Source of the DNA: a virus
IMG/VR virus record: IMGVR_UViG_3300033145_000207
Location: 1 to 47,118 of that record
Reading direction: 5' to 3' (one strand)
Length of the DNA: 47,118 nt
The notes beneath the pieces are model-generated. The model saw only the letters and a program-made list of their open reading frames with translations, was not told the DNA's origin and did no database searches. Both the position numbers and the translations under genes were made by a program. Positions 40,364 through 46,009 of the stretch are shown here, in pieces (the first letter of the stretch is position 1; each line of letters begins with the position of its first letter).

Positions 40364-40944
40364 AGTTTTCCCCCTTCCTTTGTTGTGAGACGGGAGGCAG
40401 AATCTTGTGTATTAGTATTTTGAGTGACTTTCACACTATCTGCTCTGCAAGGGTTACACCCTCAGGGTTACTATAGTTACCACTCCCGTCATATTAAAGT
40501 GATAGGCCGGATTTTCGCCGACACGGTACTATCCTTAAAGCCTACAATATTATTAACATGGTGGCTAACCCATGCAGGTACATTACCGCTGTACCGCTAT
40601 CACTATATTAAAGAACTGTACGGGGTCTGACATGGTGGCCTGTCTCGCCCCGTGTGTTGTTAATAAATGCCACCGCCTCTTGCCTCTCTCCGATCCTGCC
40701 GTAATCTGTGGATGGTGTCTTTTTTGTCATCCCTCGTGATTTACTTGCAGGCCAGAGTTATTGTTGATTGCAAGATACCATCGCCGAGTTGCTATGTCAA
40801 GAAAAAAAACGACATTAGCTAAACTTTCTTAGCTATTCTAATATATCTAATAACTTATTGCCCAAATCAGTACAGTAATTTGTAATATGACACTGTAAAG
40901 AAAAGTCTTGACTTGTATTTAATCTTCATATATCATCAATAATC
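40364..40944. promoter_or_regulatory. Hairpin-rich 580-bp control region
   Basis: No gene of normal size is found. It contains: GACGGGAG (40389) / CTCCCGTC (40483); AGTGATA (40498) / TATCACT (40598), enclosing GGTACA (40577) / TGTACC (40590); and ACGGGG (40620) / CCCCGT (40648) around GACA / TGTC. ACATGGTGGC is repeated at 40556 and 40630, and ATATTAAAG at 40491 and 40605. The right part (40800-40890) is AT-rich with TTAGCTA twice. It may hold the leftward promoter and a structured RNA or replication control. Confidence 0.55.
40908..40936 (+). promoter_or_regulatory. Promoter giving a nearly leaderless repressor message
   Basis: TTGACT (40908-40913) and TATCAT (40931-40936) are 17 bases apart. 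Transcription would start near 40943, at or just before the ATG at 40945. No GGAGG-like site precedes the gene, unlike almost all others here. Confidence 0.6.
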
Positions 40945-41139
40945 ATGAAAATCAATACTGAAAAGATACAAAGAGAAATGAAGCGGGTGGGAATGACCCT
41001 CGACCAAATGGGGTGGTTACTGGAACCTCAAACAGACCGCAGGGGGGCATGGTATCTTATTCACCGCGCTAAACGAATGGATAGTATCACCAGGATAGCG
41101 AAAGCCCTTGATATGGAAGACAAGGATTTAGTAATATGA
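40945..41139 (+). CDS. Cro/CI-like small repressor
   Basis: 64 residues (MKINTEKIQREMKRVGMTLD). The N-terminal part (TEKIQREMKRVGMTLDQMGW) and the end (SITRIAKALDMEDKDLVI) look like the HTH region of XRE/Cro repressors, with a slightly unusual turn (LLEPQTDRRGAWYL). It probably binds operators in the neighbouring control region. It sits just before the tRNA-like element. Confidence 0.72.
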   Translation: MKINTEKIQREMKRVGMTLDQMGWLLEPQTDRRGAWYLIHRAKRMDSITRIAKALDMEDKDLVI

Positions 41140-41140
41140 G

Positions 41141-41253
41141 GGGTGGGGCGAAATTGGCAACGCATACGACGAGACATTAGCAATACCGTGATATCCGGGC
41201 TAACTTGATCGAGCGTACTATTGCAGGTTCAAGTCCTGCCTCCCGTCTCACAA
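41141..41253 (+). tRNA. tRNA-like element, degenerate or atypical
   Basis: A clear T arm GCAGG-TTCAAGT-CCTGC (41223-41239) and a D arm GCG-AAATTGGCAA-CGC look like those of a tRNA. The central region is too long and holds nested stems (TACG/CGTA, TTAGC/GCTAA) in place of a normal anticodon arm. The 3' strand CTCCCGTCTC pairs only imperfectly with the local 5' GAGGGGTGGG (two mismatches) but perfectly with 40389. It may be a pseudo-tRNA, a tRNA-like regulatory RNA or an attachment-site relic. No anticodon can be assigned. Confidence 0.4.
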
Positions 41254-41267
41254 TGAAAGGAGAGAAC

Positions 41268-41318
41268 ATGGCAAAGAAAACCGAGCGAAAAAAGAGGGGG
41301 CAAAAACAATGCAATTAA
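41268..41318 (+). CDS. Mini-cistron MAKKTERKKRGQKQCN carrying the next ribosome binding site
   Basis: 16 codons from ATG 41268, after GGAGAGAAC. Its AGAGGGGG lies ahead of the next gene's ATG at 41309, which it overlaps. Its first 20 bases repeat the start of the HNH/NinG-like gene at 42295 (ATGGCAAAGAAAACCGAGCG). It is likely a leader or remnant rather than a functional peptide. Confidence 0.45.
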   Translation: MAKKTERKKRGQKQCN

Positions 41319-41572
41319 AAGAGAAAATAGCTCGTAGAATATGGGGGTTGGTTTCATGGAATGGTGGCTTGAATCCAACTACCGATGGTATCCCCGTTAC
41401 ATTTGATGATGACATCAGTGGATTAAGGCCCTTTTGTCGGACATTAGCGGGTGTGGCGGTTGAGATTGCCCTGGAGCATGCCGCTGAAATCGCCGAATCG
41501 CTTTATGAGAAAACATATTGGAATGCTCCATCTGCCGGAATAGCAGCCAAAAAACGGGAGGTTAAAATATGA
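41309..41572 (+). CDS. Hypothetical protein, 87 residues
   Basis: MQLKEKIARRIWGLVSWNGG ... AKKREVKI. Amphipathic, with a helical C-terminal half rich in Ala and Glu. It begins inside a mini-cistron and ends by overlapping the next one (ATGA at 41569). No family recognised. Confidence 0.7.
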   Translation: MQLKEKIARRIWGLVSWNGGLNPTTDGIPVTFDDDISGLRPFCRTLAGVAVEIALEHAAEIAESLYEKTYWNAPSAGIAAKKREVKI

Positions 41573-41604
41573 AACCATACTATGACGGAAAAGGGAGGAA
41601 ATAG
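41569..41604 (+). CDS. Mini-cistron MKPYYDGKGRK
   Basis: 11 codons. The ATG overlaps the upstream stop (ATGA), and codons GGA AAA GGG AGG AAA form the ribosome binding site for the next gene, three bases after the mini-cistron stop. It matches the MKPYYD N-terminus of the protein at 1445. It may act as a translation bridge or a recombination remnant. Confidence 0.5.
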   Translation: MKPYYDGKGRK

Positions 41605-41607
41605 GAT

Positions 41608-41856
41608 ATGAAGTATAGAAAAAGGCCGGTAATAGTTGAGGCGTTTAAGTGGGGAACCGACATTGTTCCTGAATGGTGGGAATCTGCCGATGGAATCGAA
41701 ATAGTGGTTTCAACTGGTTCTGCTATTATTCCAACACTTGAGGGAAACCACGAAGCAAGGATAGGCGACTATATTATTCAAGGTGTTCAAGGGGAGCTAT
41801 ACCCATGTAAGCCTGATATATTTAAGGAAACATACGAAGAGGTACTACCACTATGA
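41608..41856 (+). CDS. Conserved small phage protein (PTLEG...GDYIIQG type)
   Basis: 82 residues. MKYRKRPVIVEAFKWGTD, IIPTLEGNHEARIGDYIIQG and LYPCKPDIFKETYEE form a pattern common in phage genomes, of unknown function. It ends VLPL, exactly as the protein ending at 2182, with near-identical DNA at the junction. It has an AGGGAGG site inside the mini-cistron before it. Confidence 0.8.
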   Translation: MKYRKRPVIVEAFKWGTDIVPEWWESADGIEIVVSTGSAIIPTLEGNHEARIGDYIIQGVQGELYPCKPDIFKETYEEVLPL

Positions 41857-41885
41857 AACCCCATTACGAAGGGAGAGGGGGTTGA
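41853..41885 (+). CDS. Mini-cistron MKPHYEGRGG
   Basis: 10 codons. The ATG overlaps the upstream stop (ATGA), GGGAGAGGGGG supplies the ribosome binding site, and TGA ends one base before the next ATG at 41887. Same design as 41569. Confidence 0.5.
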   Translation: MKPHYEGRGG

Positions 41886-41886
41886 T

Positions 41887-42282
41887 ATGGTGAACATAAC
41901 TGTAATTAACTACACAACTCTGAAAGAATGTTTCTTGAAGTGCATTGATAAACCAGACCTGACTGATGAAGAAGCAAAAAATCATTACTGGGTTGGACAC
42001 AATGGCAAGCGTGGTTTTAGAATAAGAGTTGACAAGTGGCTCGCCAAAGAAACAAAAGTGTGGGGCTGGGCTGAATACAGTAAGAAGACAATCCATGTAT
42101 ATGTTGCTTCTGATGCCGATATTTTTGAGGTAATTAAAGTGGTATCTCATGAACTCGGACATTTTCAGCGGCCCCGGTACCCATTTGGACATGATGAAGA
42201 AAAGAAGGCTAACCAATATCAGAAAATAACCACTACGGCGATAGATATAGCTAAAACGCTATGCTGGAACAAGAAAGGATGA
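41887..42282 (+). CDS. HExxH zinc peptidase-like protein
   Basis: 131 residues. VIKVVSHELGHFQRPRYPFG (HELGH at 88-92) with a downstream GHDEEKKANQ (glutamates at 104-105) forms a zincin motif like the ImmA/IrrE and minigluzincin families. The N-terminal domain has NHYWVGHNGKRGFRIRVDKW. In phages, such enzymes can cleave repressors or host factors; which target is not visible. It lies 750 bases after the Cro-like gene. Confidence 0.78.
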   Translation: MVNITVINYTTLKECFLKCIDKPDLTDEEAKNHYWVGHNGKRGFRIRVDKWLAKETKVWGWAEYSKKTIHVYVASDADIFEVIKVVSHELGHFQRPRYPFGHDEEKKANQYQKITTTAIDIAKTLCWNKKG

Positions 42283-42317
42283 AAACATATTACGATGGCA
42301 AAGAAAACCGAGCGTAA
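42279..42317 (+). CDS. Mini-cistron MKTYYDGKENRA
   Basis: 12 codons from ATG 42279, overlapping the peptidase stop (ATGA) and running into the start of the next gene at 42295 in another frame. It matches the other MKPYY-type mini-cistrons, with Pro to Thr at position 3. Here it overlaps the next gene instead of ending before it. Confidence 0.45.
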   Translation: MKTYYDGKENRA

Positions 42318-42675
42318 AAAGCTTGATAAAGAGCTTCTTGATTTATGGTCGCTATGTATCCGGGCAAGAGATAGGGTTTGTAGATACACCAACCGCGACG
42401 ATCAGCTATCGGCTCATCATATCATCGAGAAAAACCACAGGTGGGGGCGGTATGCTTTGGAAAACGGGATTACCCTAACCAACGATGTCCATCGGCTTCA
42501 AAAAGGCTGGCCGGAACAATTTCGGGATAAGGTTCTGGAAATAATCGGTGAGGAAGAATTTAACAAGCTTAAGACCAAGTATATGTACCAGCCACCATGC
42601 AAAAGAACGATCACGGAATTAAGAACAATTAAGGAAGAATTGAAAATCGAACTTAAACGATTGGAGGCATTATGA
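42295..42675 (+). CDS. HNH / NinG-like nuclease
   Basis: 126 residues. CIRARDRVCRYTNRDDQLSA then HHIIEKNHRWGRYALENGIT and LTNDVHRLQKGWPEQFRD has the His-His and Asn-His positions of HNH enzymes of the NinG/Rap recombination group. The basic N-terminus (MAKKTERKKLDK) is shared with the mini-cistron at 41268. It may resolve recombination or replication intermediates. Confidence 0.75.
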   Translation: MAKKTERKKLDKELLDLWSLCIRARDRVCRYTNRDDQLSAHHIIEKNHRWGRYALENGITLTNDVHRLQKGWPEQFRDKVLEIIGEEEFNKLKTKYMYQPPCKRTITELRTIKEELKIELKRLEAL

Positions 42676-42707
42676 GCCAAAAGGAGAATAAATTATGGAC
42701 GTACTAA
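42672..42707 (+). CDS. Mini-cistron MSQKENKLWTY
   Basis: 11 codons. The ATG overlaps the upstream stop (ATGA), AAGGAG within it is the ribosome binding site for the next gene, and it overlaps that gene's start at 42695. Same bridge design as the MKPYY set but with a different peptide. Its GGAGGCATTATGAGCC start recurs at 42935-42950. Confidence 0.45.
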   Translation: MSQKENKLWTY

Positions 42708-42925
42708 CATTTTACGGTAGTGAAATAGACCAACTTAAAGAACGCATAAATAAAAGTGGTATAGAGGGTATTGAAACCGCATATGTCCGTGAAGATTATG
42801 AGCCAGCGGGGGATTTAATGATGCGAAGTTTACTTAATTCTGGCGAATATGTGCAACGGAGAGTTCCAATGCACGATTTTAATTCTAAATGGAAAATATT
42901 CAAAACTGAAATGGCACCTTATTAA
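42695..42925 (+). CDS. Small hypothetical protein, 76 residues
   Basis: MDVLTFYGSEIDQLKERINK ... FKTEMAPY. Acidic, with one short helix. It begins inside the mini-cistron at 42672 and ends by overlapping the next (TAATG). No family recognised. Confidence 0.65.
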   Translation: MDVLTFYGSEIDQLKERINKSGIEGIETAYVREDYEPAGDLMMRSLLNSGEYVQRRVPMHDFNSKWKIFKTEMAPY

Positions 42926-42945
42926 TGCTTAAGGAGGCATTATGA
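42925..42945 (+). CDS. Mini-cistron MLKEAL
   Basis: Six codons: ATG CTT AAG GAG GCA TTA TGA. The ATG overlaps the upstream stop (TAATG) and the TGA overlaps the next ATG. AAGGAGG is within it. It is the shortest bridge and may only be a by-product of the ribosome binding site. Confidence 0.35.
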   Translation: MLKEAL

Positions 42946-43133
42946 GCCGAGACGTACCATACACTGAAAAGCAACTCAATGCCCTGGTTGAAGCAGTCAA
43001 AGACAATCTTACCTCCGGGCCTGTGTGTGACAGCACCATGAAGTGTAAAGGCTGGGAGGCAGATCCTGGTGCAGAGACGGATAAGTATTGCAAGCACTGT
43101 GGCCGAGAACGAGTATGGAGGGATAAGACATGA
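42942..43133 (+). CDS. Small Cys-rich hypothetical protein
   Basis: 63 residues. CDSTMKC and CKHCGRE together suggest a zinc-binding site. Starts MSRDVPYTEKQLNALVEAVK after GGAGG. It overlaps the next gene by ATGA. No family recognised. Confidence 0.7.
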   Translation: MSRDVPYTEKQLNALVEAVKDNLTSGPVCDSTMKCKGWEADPGAETDKYCKHCGRERVWRDKT

Positions 43134-43297
43134 ATGGAAGAGTAGCAAAAAAATTAAGGCGCGAAAATGGTGGACAGGAAATAGCACATCTCAGAAGATA
43201 TGTGAGACGTGAAAATGGGATGATTGTACTGCATCCCTCAATGACACGTGTTGGTTATCAGATGGATAAAAAAGAATACAAGGCATGGGCGCGATAA
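43130..43297 (+). CDS. Small basic hypothetical protein, 55 residues
   Basis: MNGRVAKKLRRENGGQEIAH ... KKEYKAWAR. The ATG overlaps the upstream stop (ATGA). GGAGGG lies 12 bases before. Very basic, so nucleic-acid binding is possible. It overlaps the next gene by 13 bases. Confidence 0.6.
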   Translation: MNGRVAKKLRRENGGQEIAHLRRYVRRENGMIVLHPSMTRVGYQMDKKEYKAWAR

Positions 43298-43518
43298 CCC
43301 GCCTGTACATCCTGGCCTTGATGATTGTGATCGTTTTCTGGCTCACACTCACCCAGGTGGACACCGGGAGGATAGAAGATTATCCAGACCCCGTAGTCCC
43401 GGAAGCGATTAAACAGGCTATGCAAAAGGCAGGAGCACTATACAGCTACAGAATACTGGAAGACGACACACTGGAAATTAACCGAGGTGACGGAAAATGG
43501 CTGAGGTTGAGATATTGA
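43285..43518 (+). CDS. Small membrane protein, 77 residues
   Basis: MGAITRLYILALMIVIVFWL then TLTQVDTGR gives one N-terminal transmembrane helix or signal anchor and a 50-residue soluble tail, probably outside the cytoplasm. It has no strong ribosome binding site of its own (the start is inside the previous gene). No family recognised. Confidence 0.65.
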   Translation: MGAITRLYILALMIVIVFWLTLTQVDTGRIEDYPDPVVPEAIKQAMQKAGALYSYRILEDDTLEINRGDGKWLRLRY

Positions 43519-43541
43519 AACCATGGAGGAGAAATAATGAC

Positions 43542-43784
43542 ATGTTGATAACAGAAATAATACGAAACTCAATTCCAGAAGCGAACGATGAGCTGTGCGA
43601 ACATATTCTGTGGGGGAGGACACCGTATCCAGTTGGAGCGATAACAACGAAAAGCCTATATCAAGCCGCTAATCGGTACAAGCGGGCACGTGACAACGGA
43701 ATAAGGTTATGTGATTTTTGTGATAAGATAGCTATGCCTCATAAGTGTGTATGTTCATCATGCGACAAAGCATTGAGAGGTTGA
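43542..43784 (+). CDS. Small zinc-ribbon protein (MKP-type leader fused upstream)
   Basis: MLITEIIRNSIPEANDELCE ... CDKALRG. I use ATG 43542 with GGAGGA 11 bases before it. A TTG at 43515, overlapping the upstream stop (TTGA), would add MKPWRRNND in the same frame, so this gene carries a fused version of the recurrent start tag. CDFC and CSSC at the C-terminus form a zinc ribbon. Confidence 0.65.
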   Translation: MLITEIIRNSIPEANDELCEHILWGRTPYPVGAITTKSLYQAANRYKRARDNGIRLCDFCDKIAMPHKCVCSSCDKALRG

Positions 43785-43825
43785 GATATTAAAACCATAC
43801 TATGAAGGGAGAGGGAGGGATGATA

Positions 43826-44047
43826 ATGAAAGATATTAAAACATGGGAAAATGCAACTCATCTCTTGGAATGCGCTCACGCAATAGGGCTAAATAGATAT
43901 GAGTATGAGATGCGATGTCATGTCCTGAAAACAATGCCCGACGGGCGCGTAAAAGTGCTTGTGTTCGGAGATATGTATTGGAAGAGGGGAACCGATAAAA
44001 GTCGCATTCGTTACGTTTTTAAACACCGCGTGAGGCTGCGGACATGA
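43826..44047 (+). CDS. Small hypothetical protein
   Basis: MKDIKTWENATHLLECAHAI ... KHRVRLRT. I use ATG 43826, seven bases after GGGAGG, in preference to in-frame ATGs at 43802 and 43820. Upstream at 43789 is a degenerate copy of the MKPYYEG module with TTA in place of the start. The product is basic with aromatic residues. No family recognised. Confidence 0.6.
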   Translation: MKDIKTWENATHLLECAHAIGLNRYEYEMRCHVLKTMPDGRVKVLVFGDMYWKRGTDKSRIRYVFKHRVRLRT

Positions 44048-44196
44048 CCCCATATTACGATCATAAATTCAAACCCAAAACCAAGTGGGTGAGGGATCTG
44101 TTAGCTCTGCGTAAAAAGGGGATCTTCCCACTCTTAACCGTAGATGAGATTTTAACAGAGAAACAAAAAAGACGAGGAAACAACCATGAATTATAG
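44044..44196 (+). CDS. Small protein with MTPYYD start, 50 residues
   Basis: MTPYYDHKFKPKTKWVRDLL ... RRGNNHEL. The ATG overlaps the upstream stop (ATGA). Its start is a variant of the MKPYYD tag, here fused to a basic helical protein. It overlaps the next gene by 11 bases. Confidence 0.6.
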   Translation: MTPYYDHKFKPKTKWVRDLLALRKKGIFPLLTVDEILTEKQKRRGNNHEL

Positions 44197-44380
44197 AAGC
44201 ATAAAGCAATGCCCTTTTTGCGGGGCTAATCCGGTAGTCGGAAGCTTGGGCGGCGATAAACAGAACTGGGCGATATATTGCCCGGCCTGCGGGATTCCGT
44301 GCGTTGAAAATAGAGTTGATGAAACGTTAGACGATATTAAGGAAAAATGGAACAAGAGAAGCCTTGACAAACCATTATAA
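44186..44380 (+). CDS. Lar-like restriction alleviation protein
   Basis: 64 residues: IKQCPFCGANPVVGSLGGDK, then YCPACG and a C-terminal KWNKRS. CPFCG ... WNKR is the signature of the Lar family of small phage zinc proteins linked to relief from host restriction. Four cysteines form a zinc ribbon. It is placed before the methyltransferase and nuclease-like genes, in keeping with a counter-restriction or modification cluster. Confidence 0.72.
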   Translation: MNYRSIKQCPFCGANPVVGSLGGDKQNWAIYCPACGIPCVENRVDETLDDIKEKWNKRSLDKPL

Positions 44381-44404
44381 CTGTGAAATGATGTAGGTGA
44401 GGAT

Positions 44405-44523
44405 AAGGTAATAGTCTATGGTGGATAATCAAACAACAATTATTATGAATTTGAGACGCATTGCGGTGCTGGTTTACCAGCAGGGTGGCCCACCATCCAC
44501 CTTACCTTGCCGTAGTGCGTCTC
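44405..44523 (+). ncRNA. Pseudoknotted structured RNA candidate upstream of the methyltransferase
   Basis: Stems seen in order: AAGGTAA (44405-44411) with TTACCTT (44502-44508); GGTGGAT (44420-44426) with ATCCACC (44495-44501); GAGACGCA (44453-44460) with TGCGTCTC (44516-44523), extended by CGG/CCG (44464/44510); TGCTGGT (44467-44473) with ACCAGCA (44476-44482). The first two nest with each other but cross the third, making an H-type pseudoknot. It lies in a 164-base gap with no gene and ends 22 bases before the ATG at 44545. A cis-acting element (riboswitch-like) or a small RNA is likely. Confidence 0.65.
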
Positions 44524-44544
44524 TTTACGTTTGAGGAGGCATGA

Positions 44545-45498
44545 ATGGAATTAACCCACTTCAATAAAGCGAAGAATGAACTTGCGTTGGCAACCAGCGT
44601 AGATGAGATAAAAACGATTCGGGGTAAAGCCGAAGCTCTTAGGGCATACGCAAAACAAGCCGGCGAATCACTTGAAATGCAAAACCAGTGTGCCGAAATA
44701 AAAATTAGGGCAGAGCGCAGGGCGGGGGAAATAATACCGGAAAAGATTGAACATGGTGGAGACAGAAGGTCAGAATCAAGGTTGCACGATGAAACCTTGA
44801 AAGATTTGGATATTACCAGAACCCAATCCCACCGCTGGCAGGCAATAGCTTCTGTGCCAGAAGAAGCATTTGAAGAACATATCGCGCAAACAAAAGCGGG
44901 AGGGAAGGAATTGACGAGCGTTGGTGTTTACAAATTAGCCAAAAAAGAAGAACGGCGGGTCTATTTTAATGAATTGAAAAACACCGTTAAGCCAATTCCA
45001 GATGGATTATATAGTGTAATTCTCGCAGATCCACCTTGGAGATATGAGTTTTCTGAAACAGATAGCAGAGCAATAGAAAATCAATATCCGCCAATGGATT
45101 TAGACGCAATTAAAGAAATCAAAATTCCTGCAACAGAAAATTCAATTCTGTTTCTGTGGGCAACAGCACCCAAACTTGAAGAAGCCCTGTCTGTCCTTAA
45201 TGCATGGGGCTTTAAATACCGTACATGCTCAGTGTGGGATAAGGAAATTATAGGAATGGGATATTGGTTTCGGGGGCAACATGAATTATTGCTGGTTGGT
45301 GTAAGGGGTAATTTTAAAACTCCAGAAGCGAGTGAAAGGGTTAGTTCTGTTTATAGAGAAAGGCGAACCAAACACAGCAAAAAGCCAGAGTACTATTATG
45401 ATTTAATAGAAAAGTACTTCCCAAATGGCAATTATTTAGAGTTGTTCGCCAGACAAAAGCATAGACAAAAATGGGAAGTTTGGGGAAATGAATGTTGA
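44545..45498 (+). CDS. MT-A70-type adenine DNA methyltransferase
   Basis: 317 residues. The N-terminal 150 are a helical, charged region of the kind fused to such enzymes (MELTHFNKAKNELALATSVD; RRAGEIIPEKIEHGGDRR). The catalytic part has ILADPPWRYEFSETDSR (DPPW at about 161-164), then ILFLWATAPKLEEAL, YWFRGQHELLLVGVRG and SKKPEYYYDLIEKYFPNG then NYLELFAR. These are standard MT-A70 motifs that methylate adenine N6. It may protect phage DNA from restriction. ATG 44545 follows GAGGAGG by six bases. Confidence 0.9.
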   Translation: MELTHFNKAKNELALATSVDEIKTIRGKAEALRAYAKQAGESLEMQNQCAEIKIRAERRAGEIIPEKIEHGGDRRSESRLHDETLKDLDITRTQSHRWQAIASVPEEAFEEHIAQTKAGGKELTSVGVYKLAKKEERRVYFNELKNTVKPIPDGLYSVILADPPWRYEFSETDSRAIENQYPPMDLDAIKEIKIPATENSILFLWATAPKLEEALSVLNAWGFKYRTCSVWDKEIIGMGYWFRGQHELLLVGVRGNFKTPEASERVSSVYRERRTKHSKKPEYYYDLIEKYFPNGNYLELFARQKHRQKWEVWGNEC

Positions 45499-45998
45499 TA
45501 AATGATTTTAATGAAGATTTAAAATTTAGTCATTCTGCTGAAGATTTGCCGATATGGGAAATTATTTACAATAAAGCATTTCCCGATAATCTTGGCTTCG
45601 TCAATATGCGTGACAATGGCCAAACCCAGCATTTGGGAATAGACCGCACGTTAATATTGGCATCCGGGAAGGCAATCTATATTGACGAAAAAGTGAGACG
45701 TAAGGACTATGGTGATATCTTAATTGAATATATGAGCAATGACCAAAAGAACACTAAGGGGTGGGCAGAAAAACCTTTGTTTTGTGATTATATAGCATAC
45801 GCCATATTGCCAAGAAATGTGTGCTTTCTATTGCCCGTTCCTCAACTACAAAAAGCATGGATAGAGAACAAGCCCGATTGGTTGTTGAAATATGGCACAC
45901 GTTCAGCGGACAACAAATATTATAAAACACTAAATTGTCCAATTCCTATAGATATTTTATTTAAAGCAATAGGCCAGACATTGAGGATAAAATTTTAA
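45492..45998 (+). CDS. PD-(D/E)XK-like protein next to the methyltransferase
   Basis: 168 residues, overlapping the methyltransferase stop by a few bases. GIDRTLILASGKAIYIDEKV then RRKDYGDILIEY contains D51 and D65-E66-K67, spaced like a PD-(D/E)XK nuclease core, then KGWAEKPLFCDYIAYAILP. I recall similar proteins in phages and bacteria with unassigned function. It could be a restriction-like nuclease or a nicking or repair factor, with the methyltransferase as its counterpart. Confidence 0.6.
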   Translation: MLINDFNEDLKFSHSAEDLPIWEIIYNKAFPDNLGFVNMRDNGQTQHLGIDRTLILASGKAIYIDEKVRRKDYGDILIEYMSNDQKNTKGWAEKPLFCDYIAYAILPRNVCFLLPVPQLQKAWIENKPDWLLKYGTRSADNKYYKTLNCPIPIDILFKAIGQTLRIKF

Positions 45999-46009
45999 GG
46001 TAAAAGAGT

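Larger units (their letters stand above)
40383..41253. repeat. 18-bp perfect inverted repeat (arms 40383-40400 and 41236-41253)
   Basis: The left arm TTGTGAGACGGGAGGCAG is the exact reverse complement of CTGCCTCCCGTCTCACAA on the right. The right arm is the 3' end of the tRNA-like element. The arms bracket the control region and repressor gene, 871 bases in total. Either a site pair for inversion, the closing stem of a long RNA, or a relic of a tRNA duplication. Confidence 0.75.

Noticed and set aside
40383-41253. Integrase attachment site (attP) at the tRNA-like element
   Set aside because: Plausible by form, but no integrase or recombinase gene was found in the window, so I did not call it.
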